Assembly: GCA_008638375.1 (NCBI GenBank)
Contig: CM018036.1
Coordinates: forward strand, 5,952,392 to 6,016,391
DNA from: Nyssa sinensis
Taxonomy: Eukaryota; Streptophyta; Magnoliopsida; Cornales; Nyssaceae
DNA length: 64,000 nucleotides
Direction: 5' to 3'
The notes under the pieces are model-generated. The model saw only the letters and a list, made by a program, of their open reading frames with translations, was not told the DNA's origin and searched no databases. Of the stretch, positions 1 through 11,789 are shown in pieces; the first letter of the stretch is position 1; every line of letters starts with the position of its first letter. The position numbers and the translations under genes are program-made.

Positions 1-2560
1 TCAAAATGAGATGATAAGAAAAAAAAAATAGAGACAATCTAAAAATTGATAAAGATTCTTTAAGAGTATAGAGTGGGTATGAATTTGTTCCAGATGACTA
101 AAAAATTGTGATGACAAGAACACACAATTCAAAGTATCAATCAGTGGCTGATATTTAGGATATGAACATCGTAAGAGATACGATGTCAGGGTATTAATTA
201 CATTATTATTCATATTGATATAAGAGAATTATTTATAGTAATTTCAATACATACTATAATTAAAAAGTAATATTATTAATAACAAACTAGTCGCGTTAAT
301 AACTATTATGTAAATTGAAAAATAATTAAAAGTAAATAGTAAAAACAAAAAATAGGTAATTATATATATATATATATATATGAACACATAGGAATAAAAC
401 ATTAAATATTGTTATATTACTTGTGATAAAATATTATTAAAAATAATTTATTATTTGGCTGAAAACAAGTTGGATGGTAGAGGAATCCATAGTACTAGTA
501 ATGAAAAAGGGTCCCACAAATCACAATGTTAGGCTGGCTCAGTAGACAAGACAAGGATACCAGTTAGTGTTACCACGTGATGACCACGACCCCACTTTCT
601 CCCTACCGTCTGCCCCCAAAAAAGGAACGAACTGACTCACGACGCCCATAATCATACATCCCCTCTTCCACCCATGCTCATCCAGATATCATAAAGCTCC
701 GTTTGGAATTAGATAATTGGGAAGCAATGGAGAAAATGAGAAGTAATTAATTATAAAAATCTCTCTAATATTTTTTATATATATTATATTAATAATATAC
801 AGATTGTTTTTTTCTTTCTTATACAAAATTTATTATTCACAAGATTAGAATTTTAATTTAAAAATTCAAATGATTAATACTTTAATATACACTAATCTCA
901 TAAACTTATTTAAAAATTACATTAGAGATTCTTACAATTATTAAATATTATAAAAAATGTGCGTGTAATTATTTTTAAATATTAAATTAAATTTTTTTTT
1001 GTTAACGATAATCTCTCGACTTTTTTGACAAATAAAATCAGTTTAATATCAAAAATTACGAGAGATTTATGTAATTAAGTGTAATTATTTAGAATAAAAA
1101 GTATGCTTTTAGAATTTTGTGATTTATTTTTACTTTTAAAATAATGACAAGCTCTGTTTTTTTAAAAAAAAAAAACCCAAATATCAAGAAGAACTCAAAA
1201 GAAAAAATCAAGGTAAAGCTTAATTTAACTTAAAATGTCACATTGAATTCATTTTTATTAGTGCTGACAATACAATATATCAAAACTTAATATAAAAACA
1301 TTTAAAAAACTCTTCCTAATTTGTTTCTACAAGAAGTGGGAAACAAACAAGGCATAAGAAGTACGTAATACATTAAACAGTGAGGGCCAATAGCATAGCG
1401 CCACGTTTCCATTGGACAGAGGAACGAGAAAATTATTGGCATTCTTGGTGGTAGGAGAGGTTGCGTATTAGAATAAAAAGGTAAGTGGATATACATGAAG
1501 GTACCTCTTCTATTATACTAATCCTGGATAAGAGAAAGGACAAAAGCGGAAAAGTCCAAAATTATAAAACTTTGAAGAGTCGCGGTCACGTGGGATCCTA
1601 CCCTAAATATTCCCGATCCATCATGTGGGACCCTCACCATACCGTCAAGATCGAATCATGCCGTCCTTTTCTGACAACTGCTCGTGCCACGCGCTGTATA
1701 GGAAAAAAGTTAACGTATTTTAGAGTTGCTCTAAGTCTTATATATCTTGCATTCTTCGTTATCTTACGTCGATAAAAAAAAAAAAACAAAAAAGAATTAC
1801 TCTAATTTGAAAGAATGAAAACACAAATTTTAAATTATTTCATAATTAAAATATCATATTTCATATTATTCTTTATAAAAAAATTTAGTGAAGAGGTCTC
1901 ATCTCTTAAAAAAGATATTTTTTTAAATTTCTCGTAATGATTTTCATAAGATTTTATAAAACTAATAATCACACTGTATCGTGATAATAATTTAATAATG
2001 ACATAAAATAAATCATATTACTCGAGTTCTAATCGCGATCTATTGAGTTAGAAATTTATTTAAGATTAATTTATGAAATAAATAAGTTAAATTTAAATAA
2101 ATTTTAAAATTAATTAATTTATCAGAGCTTAGCTCAATAAATTAATAAGTATTTTAGTTAGAGATAGCAAAATGTCCCACCCTTGATGGGGCGAGATTGG
2201 AGAAAAAAATAAATGACGTGGGGCGAGGTTGAAGAGAGATATTAAAATTTGTCACGAATTCAAAACAAGAACATGATAAGGTACTATTGCTCGGCCCACT
2301 CCTGCACCAATTATATATTTGAATTACATAATTAGCCTTTATTATGTTCATAATCCATTAAATGCTTTTACATATGTAAATTTAAATGTGTGTATATGTA
2401 TTATTTGTGTGTATGTGTGTGTATATATATACATGTGTAAATATAGATTTATATTTTTAATAATATTGGTGGATTAGTTTTAATTTTTAAAAAATTTAAA
2501 AATTAATTTTTAGACAAGGACCGGGCAAGGCGTGGAGGAAGGAGACTATTTTTAAACTGA
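1..2560. other. AT-rich intergenic DNA, no gene seen
   Basis: No reading frame here resembles a protein I know. Two GC-richer patches stand out from the AT background: about 475-680 and about 1,300-1,730. Each contains a CACGTG G-box (574-579 and 1,587-1,592), as plant promoters do, but neither leads into a recognisable gene. A (TA)n microsatellite lies at about 361-380. Confidence 0.5.
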
Positions 2561-2603
2561 ACAGGATGAGAGAGTGTTATCCCACTCCGTTATTATTTCT
2601 AAC

Positions 2604-3108
2604 ACTGTATTTGATTGGAAGGAATTGGAAAGAAAAGAAAGGGAAGGAGAAAGAAGGGGAAGTTTATATCATATTTGTTTTAAAAATTAGGAGGGAAAGA
2701 GAGGGAGAACTTAACCATTATTTAAACAATTTTATTATCCCTCCAAAAGTGGGAGGAAATGGAGGAAAAATGAAATAATGATTTAATGAATTTTTAATAA
2801 TATTCAATATTACCCTTAAAATTGTAAAAGACAAAATAAAAATGACATCTTTATCTTAGGGCATTCAAATACACATTATATGCTTAATTTAAAATGGTAT
2901 AATAGTAAAATAATATAAAATTCTTTTATTTTTATTTTTTTCATTTATCATTCTCAAATAAGATGAAAGGATTATATTAGTCTTTCCTCTCTTTTCCTTT
3001 CATTAGTTATCCAAATATAAAGGAGGGATTACCTCTCTCTTTCCTTTTCCTTGTAACTAAAACTCTCATCTCCTTTCTTTTCCCTCCTTACTTATCCAAA
3101 CGAATTGT
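2604..3108. mobile_element. MITE-like element with purine-rich inverted ends
   Basis: The left end reads TTTGATTGGAAGGAATTGG followed by a GAAAAGAAAGGGAAGGAG tract. The reverse complement of the right end reads TTCGTTTGGATAAGTAAGG followed by GAAAAGAAAGGAG. The two ends are therefore imperfect inverted repeats around an AT-rich core of about 0.4 kb with no coding capacity. The GTTTGGAT-type terminus is common in non-autonomous plant DNA transposons. I could not settle a target-site duplication, so the exact borders are approximate. Confidence 0.45.
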
Positions 3109-3849
3109 AAGTCTTTTATTATATAAAAAATAAATTAGTTCATAAATAAATATTTTTATTTTATTTGAAATGTTTTCAAATAAAATTTAAATTATTTAAA
3201 ATTTAAAACGGTACAAAATTTAGGTGGTGAATCTTAAATTAATGCACAAATTTGAATCGTTGTCTGGACAACTTTTCGTACCTTTTTTTAAATCAATATA
3301 ATAAAGATGAATAAGATGGGAATATTCTCTTTGAATAGTTCATGATCATCTTCATCATTTTTTTTTAAATTTTGTTTTTGGTAATAGTTATGAATGATTC
3401 TAATTTTATAAAAAATTTCAAATTTATGTTGGTATTTTTAAAAGATCCAAATGCATTTTAAATTTATTTTTATTATTTAAAAAATTATTAAATTATATTA
3501 AAAATTGCATATAACTTTTATATTTTTAAAATTATTTAAATAATTATATCACAAAAATTTAATTATTGAGTGAGTTAAGTTGAATCATAAATTATTTAAA
3601 TATGACTTATTAAAATGAATAAATTTTAATTTATATTTAAGTTTAATTTATTTATTATTTTAATTAATTTAAAATTAAATTTTAAAAAATTAATCATGAA
3701 TTAAGTTCGAGTATTTGATGTTTTATATTATATTAAATTCATTATTAACTTATATAAGTCAGAATCAAATTCATTAAATTAATAAAATTTAAAATAGACT
3801 TAAATTGAGTTTATTTATCAGCTTAATGCATGTTTTTAATTGACAAATG

Positions 3850-4150
3850 AAAGGTGGACACGCGCATGGATGGGGCGTGGCGCACATTGTTTAAGGATAA
3901 ACGTTATATAAATGGCGGCGGCTGTGCTTTCGTATACATATACATGAAAATTCGAGCTTCTGTTTCAGTACCGGCCGAAGTGTGCTCAGACGAATTTAGT
4001 GGAGCTTCTGATAATTTTTTCAGTGGGTCCCTCTGGCCATGGGTTTAAACTTAAATCGCCCCCAGGATTAGCAACTAATTAAGGAGTTTAATTAATTAAA
4101 TAGCTAAGGTAGGTTCGGACTTCGGAGACCCATTTCGACGATTTCCAGAT
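3850..4150 (+). promoter_or_regulatory. GC-richer, promoter-like patch without a gene
   Basis: A patch rich in G and C interrupts very AT-rich DNA. It holds TTATATAAATGG (3,904-3,915), which resembles a TATA box, followed by an 11-codon reading frame starting at ATGGCGGCG (3,912) that stops quickly. No splice donor or following exon could be recognised. It may be the promoter and 5' end of a lost gene or a transposon-carried fragment. The call rests on composition and one motif only. Confidence 0.2.
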
Positions 4151-4289
4151 TCCACGTAGAATAGTTAGAAGAAATTAATTAAGGTAATTATTGTTTACTT
4201 GGAAAGCGAGATTTTGAAGTTCGAGGACCCTTAATAAGGTCATGTCATCTTATGGGAAAATGCTAATGTATTAGAGGCTATTATATATG

Positions 4290-4640
4290 TATTTTAAAGA
4301 ATAATGTTATACTAATATTCAAATTTTATTAAAATTATAAAGATGTTTTATTAAATTTTTGAAATTTTATTATTTTTTTTATTCACAAATTATACATACA
4401 GTTTACTTTGTTCATTTTTTTCTTTTAAAATGACAAAAACACTTCATTTCATGTTTTATTTAATATAGTTTTCAAATTTGAAAAAAAAAACACTTTTATC
4501 ATTTAAAAAAAAAAATAGACTAGGAGGATGTGTAATTTATCGATAAAATTAAGAGACAACAATGTAATTTTAAAAATCTCAGAAAAAGCCTTTGTAAATG
4601 CCTGAAATTTCAAAAAAAATTAATATAATTTATTCGTATT
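4290..4640. repeat. Degenerate copy of the AT-rich TIR family
   Basis: This stretch shows the same order of motifs as better copies elsewhere in the window (17.8, 24.8, 44.2 and 63.3 kb): a T-rich left half, a middle with 'AAAATGACAAAA', an A-rich right half, and a right end reading 'AATATAATTTATT'. The left end is badly eroded. No coding capacity. It is assigned by resemblance only. Confidence 0.35.
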
Positions 4641-5659
4641 TTTAATTTTAAAACCTTACTTCTGATTTTTAAATATATATTTTCGGTGCCCTCGAGGCAC
4701 CAGTGTGGCTTTGCCACTCTCCACCGATGGAATGTCATGTGATATGTCATATCTATTTTAATAAAACGTAACCTATATATTAACTTACTGTTGAATACAT
4801 AGTGTCTCTTAGGTATCCAATATTTTATAGTTTCTAATCTGCCATTTTCTTTTATTTAACAGTGAAAATATAAAATTAAATTCATATTAATTACGTAAAA
4901 AAATCGGCACTTGTAATTCGGATACTCCTTGTCACAATTGCCACCATGGTTTCCATGACCCCTTTTTGTTGTATTAGAAAATTTATATTGAGCATAATAA
5001 AGGCCCTAAAATTTATTGGTGTAGGGTACTCATTGACACTACAGTTGAAAGAACAAAACACTCAAAGATAGCATACTTGAGTTATTAATCAAATCCTTTT
5101 AGAATAAAGGTGGTGGAAACTTTTCTAACCATGCTTGTGGTGTGGTGGTTCTCAATGCAAAGCTTGCCACAACACTTTTGGTTCCTTTCCCAGTAAACAA
5201 ACACCAAAAATAAAAGGCACCTTCTTCATGTGGTGAAGAATTCAATAAATTGAAAGCAACTGATTGTTGCACTCTAAAAGCATGATCTTGGCCATTCAAT
5301 CTTCTACATATCATACAACAAACAAAAAGTATCTAATTTAATTTTAATTTTTGTTTAAAAGTGTTGCAACAATTAGGAAATTAGAGTTCTAAACAAATCA
5401 AGAAAGATGTCAATAATATATAAGCATGTTGTTTGGCTTAAATTTTTTTAATTAATAGTGTAGGCGAGCCGGAGCCTGATCGTCTTACATGAGTGTCAAA
5501 ATTACAATGTTAGGATATAAAGAATTACCCTCCTCTTAAAATTCTTTCTTTTGAGAAGAAGTGATGAAAGTATTTTATTAAGATGAAGATTCAAAATCAA
5601 ATTTGAGAAATCTTACAAGAAACGAAAATGGATCCTCCAACTAAATTAAAACTGAATCA

Positions 5660-6080
5660 ATAAACTAAGTATACCTAGCTAATAAATTAGCAGAACCATT
5701 GACGAATCTTCTAATAAATGTATAATCAAAATTAAAAAATTTCCAACTAAAGCTCTAACATCACCATGGATTAAACTCAATGAAAACAAATCATCTGTCA
5801 CAAAATTAATCATATTTATAGTGCTTAAGGAGTCACCTTCAACAATAACACTCCTCAAGCCAATATCAATTACAAACTGAATCTGAATCGCAACAAGAGT
5901 AATCATTGATTTAACATTTTCAACATTCAAGGAATCAACTAGCTTTTGACATAATCCACCGATGAACTAGACTAACTGGCCACCACAATTTCCAACCACA
6001 ATATCCAACCTAACACAATCAGCATTCTTGAAAATTGTAGCATCAAAACCTCTTAAAATTCTACTTACTTCTATTAGGAG
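5660..6080 (-). pseudogene. LINE-type RNase H domain remnant
   Basis: The minus strand encodes broken pieces of the RNase H-like domain found at the end of plant non-LTR retrotransposon polyproteins. Readable are RGFDATIFKNADCVRLD (about 5,990-6,043), which fits the first beta strand with its catalytic Asp, then GLRSVIVEGDSLSTINMIN (about 5,808-5,865) with the conserved GDS motif, then DVRALVGNF and a terminal NGSANLLARY. Stop codons and frame changes separate these blocks, so no functional protein is possible. It is a 5'-truncated, old insertion. The identification rests on the known motif order of the family. Confidence 0.65.
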
Positions 6081-6199
6081 AACTTTAATATACCGACAAG
6101 ATGAACAAAACATATAAAGAAAGCATAAGAAAACGTAATACCTTGTATTAAACAAGTAACTTTGTACAACTAAGTATATAGTTACAGAGGATTGGAAGT

Positions 6200-9100
6200 T
6201 GTAACTATTAGTTGCAGTATGGTGATGGTAATGAGTACAGAAAATGATAAAAGTGGGGTTCTACTCTGCTGCGGAAGCCAATGCCACGTGTCCCACGTTG
6301 CATTTTTTGAATGTGTTGATCGTAATCTGATAAGGCTTTGGCTATTGTTATCATATATACAATGTTAAATGATGGTTAAATTCAAATTTCTGGATGTGCA
6401 TCTAACATTCTGAGCCTCTTGTATTATAACAAAAAGGATCCCTCAAGGTGATGAGGGAATTGGGAGAAAACTGTAACAATCTAAAGAGAGTAAAGGCAGA
6501 GAGATGTTGAGAGATTGTGAGATTCTTAAAGGGTAGACATGGGTTTAATCTCTTGCTCAGTGTTGCTGTGTTTGGATAGTGATTCAGATATAATTTTTTG
6601 AAAAATATTTTTAAAAATTTTGTAATTAATTTTTTTAAAAACTGTAAAAATATATTTGAATATGATAATCTAAATTATAAAAAAAATAATAAAACTAATA
6701 GCTTACCAAATGCGTATATCGTATTTTAAAACTAAAAATCTGTTTTTAAAAACTTAAACAAACATAGAATAAAATATGAGCCTTGGTCATCTTATTTTGA
6801 CTTGAGTCTTTTAAAAAAGTAATATTATGTTTGTCAAACAAATTTTATGACAATTTGTTTATTGAACGATTAAGAAGTATTGTACTAGATGCAACAGTTT
6901 AATATGTCAAATTATTTGGTAAATAAGTGTATTTCCATTGAACTGGCTAAGAAATCCATCTATTAGTTGTCACATAGATATGTTATTGCTCTTTATATTA
7001 TAAGCTAACTTTAACAAATTCTTTCATTCCCAATGAACATGTTATCCTTTCTCTTATCTGGCTCTCACACCTATTTTAAAGCATATGAAGTGGACAAGTT
7101 ATTGTATAAGTTAGTGTCAGATGTTAGTTAATGAATAAAAAAAGAATGAATGAATTTCCATTTAATAGGAATATACTTGATATAAGACCCCAGAAGTAGG
7201 GAAATCCATTTTAGTCTTGCAATCAACCGATGGAACAAAGGATGAATTTCCCTAAAGAACTTTATTGACCAAGAGTTCCATGCATAGCCAATCCTATTAC
7301 TAGGATGCCAAAAAGACTTAGGGACAGGTCTAGGATACTCCTAAGATTTGGCATGCACTATTTGCTCCACTTGAGACAATGAAGTTTGTGACATGGTGGC
7401 TTAGGTATGAAGATTCTATAAAGTATCTTACATTAAATGAGAAAGTGACCAAAACCTATACCGTATTTAATGGGACAATACTTTGGTATGACCCAAAGGT
7501 ATGGGAATATGAATTTCATTAATGACAGTCGAAAGTAATAATGTGCAAGAAATCAGAATTTGTCTTATCAGGTGAAAATGAAAGTAACATCTGGCAAAAG
7601 AAAAATCCATTTCCCGCCTAAAGACAGGACTCGTGGCATGTGCTTTATAGACTATAACAAAGATAAAGATTCCTAAGATAAACAACAAGATATAGTAACA
7701 ACAAAGGGAAACAAGTATTCGATAAGTTTGAACTCTATTTAAGATGTTGTCATTAATATCCTAATAAGAATATTTTGAATCCTTTCTCTTCCTCATTGAC
7801 ATTCAATGCATAGAAGTTAAGGCACATTTGGTTTGTCCCTATTCTTTCTAAAATCCCATTCTCCTGGTTAGTTCTTATATTTTTCTCAAAATTACTTCAT
7901 CTTACAATGTTATTAATAGTGTACTTATTACTCAGTAACACACTCCGGTAATCTTTTTGCTGGAACTAAAGTTATTTCTTAACTTACCATATTTCCGATC
8001 TCTTTGATAGGTCGTTCCTACCGTCTACATATAATGTATTGGACCCGTTCTCTAAAAGATGGTTTCGTATTGACCATTCAACTAATTGCGAAGAACTTGG
8101 ATCAACCCTTTTTATTGTTGGAATAATGTTTGAATGTCCAAATGTTAGTGTCTTAAAGTACCTAACATTCACATGGAGTGGATTCTGATTGTGAGACCCA
8201 CAGTAATAGCCTCTGCCCTATACAGAATGTTGGAGACCATTTAAATACCAAAATTTAAGAATAAAATTATCCTTATTTTCTAGATTTACTTAAATATTTT
8301 ATACATTAATGTGACAGTATTATATTAATTTTATATTGCATCATATAAAATCAATATAACACTAATATATTAATATGTAAAATACTTTAAATACAATTTT
8401 AAGATAAACATAACATTGCTCAAAATTTAAACATTGATTCATTGCTGTGGTTGTTGATATGACCAAAGAAATTGTGAAAAAAGGTAAAAACTTTTTCACC
8501 CACTGTATGGTTTATTTAGTACTACTAGTTAGGAAAAAGTTCTGAAAAGAGAGCACCAACCTCCACTGAAGCAACAGTTTAGCAGTAAAATTCCCATTTC
8601 CAAGTATCAGATTACTGTAACTTACATTCATCTTTTGCAAATTTCAGATGAAAAACAATGTATTTTCTGGGACATATATTTTCACCTCAAACTTTATATA
8701 TTTTTTAAAAAAATTTTTTTTTTAAGTATATCAATTCGTATTATCGTGTCATATTAAAATCGTATCAAATCATACATATTCAAAATCTCACTTTTTTAAC
8801 CCATATACCTTGGATTGCCAAATCAGAAAAAAAAAAAGAGTTAAAAAAAAATTGAAAATAAGAATCATATTTGTTTTATAAATTAAATAATAATAATTAG
8901 TTATCTCCATCACTAATAATGAAAATAAAATTAATAATCTTACCCTTTTTTATTATTTTATTTATGTTATGAATTATTATTTATTTTAAATACTATTAAT
9001 TAACCATTTCTTTTTTTAACCAAATATCGACTTCAAAATCATTAAGACTCATTTAGCTGATTCCCAACCTAAGCAGGCAAACAAACAGACTCAATGGTCC

Positions 9101-9400
9101 CCTCTATCTGCCTTCTTTTTCGTTTCTTTACCCACGCACATTCATTCAATACTCAGCACATTTTGGTAGCTGAAACTACAGTTTCAGCTCCATTTCTCAT
9201 TACTTCTCATCCAACAGACCAACCCAGTTTCAAAGAAAAGTATTTCATCAAAACCTAAAACCTAAAACAGAAAACAAAAATCAACCATCATAAAAATTGT
9301 AAACAAACTCAGGTCCAATATTTTTAATTACATATTATATTTATTAATATGAAACAGAAATTTAAAAAACAAAAGACAAAAAAAAAAATTCATAAAGTAC
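6200..9400. other. Intergenic stretch, no gene recognised
   Basis: I see no recognisable gene. The part from about 7,190 to 8,220 is less AT-rich than its surroundings and may be an old LTR or other transposon body, but no diagnostic motif could be read. The remainder is AT-rich with short homopolymer runs. Confidence 0.4.
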
Positions 9401-9507
9401 AAGCCTCAAAATTCTACAGTTTCTCTTCAGATTTATGCTCGAGATTCTAAAAATGGCACATGTAGAGCACCCATTCTCCGCTTTTACCCCTAATCACTCT
9501 CCCGTTT

Positions 9508-11103
9508 TTACATGACAGTGCAAGCATTAGGGTTCTCGTCACTGAACATCTGTGGTGGCGGGTATTGGCCGTACATCTCAGTGCCAAACCTTGGAGGATA
9601 GAATTGGTAGTTGTGAGGGTAAATATAGACGAATTCGTTCTTCTTCAAGTCCAGCACCGTGGGTTCTTCCCCTGCTGCCGCCGGCGCCGGTGCCTCCTCC
9701 GGTTTCGTCGCCTCTTCACCACCCTCCTTCTTACCCTTGCTCTCCTCCTCGCCTTTCTTGCCGTCGTTGCCTCCCTCTTCGGCCTTTTTCTCTTCTTTCC
9801 CTTCTTTGGCCTTCTCCTCTTTCTTCTCCGGCTCTTGCTTCACTATCACCGCATGCTTTCCCGTCCTCTTGTACACATATTCCACCAGCATCTGCGGATC
9901 GAACACCCCTTTCACTGTTACTTGTGAGCTCTTCAGATCTGGTTCTGCATTCTCAACCCCTAGAAGGACAGAAATCAATAGCATCATTCTCAAACTCAGT
10001 TGGGTTTTAGTTGGAATTTCTAATTAATTGTAATTAAAGAGATAAAATTTACTTCAACTGGAATAAAAAAAACTCCATTTTATCTAAATAATTGAATATT
10101 TTATTCCAATAAAAGGAAGTACAGATTGTGAATGATTGAGAATATAGAGATTCAAAAAGAGAAAAAAAAAATACTCCGTAGATCACATCTAAAAAAGGGT
10201 ATTAAAGAAAAACTTTAATCAATGAAAAAGAATCAAAGAAATGATAAATGGGTTTGCAAAAAAAATATTACCTTTCATTCTCTGTATCCTTTTTTTGATT
10301 TCTTGAGCACAAGCTTCACAATGCATGTGAACTTTAAGAACCACAACAATGACTTGAGGCTGCAGAGCAAAGCAGAAACAAAGAGAAGAACTCAAAAACC
10401 ATTGAAATCAAATTAATCAGCCATTGAAAGGCAAATGTAAGAAAATAGTAAACCTCTTCTTTTTTCTCTTCGGGTTTAGGGGCTTCTTTCTCTTCCGGCT
10501 TTTTCGCGTCCTCGGCCGGTGGTTTTGGGATCGGAGAGAGAAGCTCCACCTGCCGGTGGCTTTTCTTCTCAACTCTCTCTTTAACCTTCAGCGGATCTGC
10601 CTTTTCTCCCTTCACCACAACCTTATATGTCTTACAATCGGTCTGAACATCCTCCACACCTGAGAAAATCAAACACATTAATCTCATGTCACTGAATCAA
10701 ACAAAACTGAAACAAACCATACGAAGAAATCACAGATCGACAAACCTTGGAAACCTTTGAGGCACCGTCGCACCTTTCTGGCGCATCCTTCGCAATGCAT
10801 GTAGACTCTCAACACAATCTCTTGAGGCAGAGGTGGGGCTGGTGGCTCCTTCGAATCCTCTGTTTTCTTCTCTTCTTTCCCTTCCTGTGGTTTCTTAGCT
10901 TCATCTGGTTTCTTTTCCTCCACTTTCTTCTCCTCCGGCTTCTTTTCTTCCTGAACAAACACCGCCCAACATCACCAAATCAGTAGAGGTCCAGAACAAA
11001 CATGGAAATTTACAACAACAAAAAAGAATAAAAAAAAGAACAAAAACTGGAAAAAAAAGTTGATTTTTTTATAGAAGATTATGGTGATCAAGACCTCCCC
11101 CAT
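9508..11103 (-). CDS. Heavy metal-associated isoprenylated plant protein (HIPP), two HMA domains
   Basis: Five exons on the minus strand (11,103-11,095; 10,950-10,746; 10,659-10,454; 10,359-10,272; 9,959-9,508) join in frame to 319 residues with GT..AG introns. The first coding exon is only nine bases (Met-Gly-Glu). A Lys/Glu-rich N-terminus is followed by HMA domain 1 (about residues 46-110, metal site MHCEGC with Cys56 and Cys59), a second K/E/P-rich linker, HMA domain 2 (about 143-208, MHCEAC with Cys154 and Cys157), an acidic/basic low-complexity tail, a Tyr/Pro-rich stretch and the C-terminal CaaX box CTVM (Cys316). Both HMA domains are split by a phase-1 intron just before their GVE motif. 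In this family the CxxC sites bind metal ions and the CaaX cysteine is isoprenylated, which favours membrane attachment. The layout matches the HIPP05/06/07 (ATFP3-like) subgroup. No lesion is visible and the gene looks functional. Substrate metal and partner are not deducible. Confidence 0.9.
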
Positions 11104-11239
11104 TGCTCTGGTTTGAAATGAGAAGCTCAAACAGAAAGCGTTATCTCTACACACTCTTTCTCTCGACTCTGCTAACTCTAGTTTCTGGCGCTTCGTGTTC
11201 TCGGTGCCATCAGATCTATAGAAGTGATTATCGTCATCA

Positions 11240-11275
11240 TAACGTACGTGGCCATTTTATAGGTGGCACGTGCAA
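11240..11275 (-). promoter_or_regulatory. Core promoter of the HIPP gene: TATA box with G-box/ABRE motifs
   Basis: On the minus strand CTATAAAAT (about 11,253-11,261) lies about 150 bases before the start codon and would place transcription start near 11,220-11,230. A CACGTG G-box (11,267-11,272) sits directly upstream. A TACGTGGC motif, readable on the plus strand at about 11,245-11,252, sits just downstream. ACGT-core elements of this kind bind bZIP/bHLH factors and often confer ABA or stress response. Regulation is inferred from motifs only. Confidence 0.5.
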
Positions 11276-11649
11276 CGGAGGGCGGATTTCATTCGGACAA
11301 ATGGTCACCGGGCGCAATGAGGCGTGGGCTCTTAGTATTTTTCGGCGAAATTCCAGTGTTGCTGTTGTGTAAAGTACAAGGATGCATTTAGCTCATGCAA
11401 GCAGTGTGAACCGTTGATCTGTTATATCATTTGATTCGCGTGATTTAGTTCTGTTTAACTTTGGAAATGGAGCATTAGATCTTGACGGTTCGATTTGATG
11501 TCTTCAAATGGATTCATCAATTGGGCAGCTTGAATTCTTATGGCTATCCACCAGTTGTAACCCCTTGTATGGGTTGTTTTCAAAATTTGTTATTAATGTA
11601 AAGATTATTGTTATAATAGGTTAATATTTTAGAACAATTGTTGGATTGT

Positions 11650-11777
11650 GTCTTGAGATCATAGTATTAAGAGTCGGGAATTATGTTTCTCTTAAGATCA
11701 TAGTATTAAGAGTTAGATTAGAGATTATGTTTCTCTTGACATCATAGTATTAAGGATCCGATTAAGAATTATGTTTT
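11650..11777. repeat. Three-copy tandem repeat, about 40-48 bp unit
   Basis: Three units carry ATCATAGTATTAAG followed by a variable part and ATTATGTTT, often with TCTCTT. They are diverged from each other by several substitutions and small indels. There is no coding potential. Confidence 0.7.
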
Positions 11778-11789
11778 TAATAATGTATC

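Noticed and set aside
1485..1775. A 96-codon plus-strand frame
   Set aside because: No family resemblance, no splice or coding signature; the patch looks promoter-like rather than coding.
5099..5314. A 71-codon minus-strand frame of balanced composition
   Set aside because: I could not connect it to a family or to neighbouring exons; possible gene or transposon fragment but unsupported.
9552..10027. Open frames of 120-150 codons on the plus strand
   Set aside because: They are the antisense of the K/E-rich last exon of the HIPP gene; the low-complexity coding sequence leaves other frames open.
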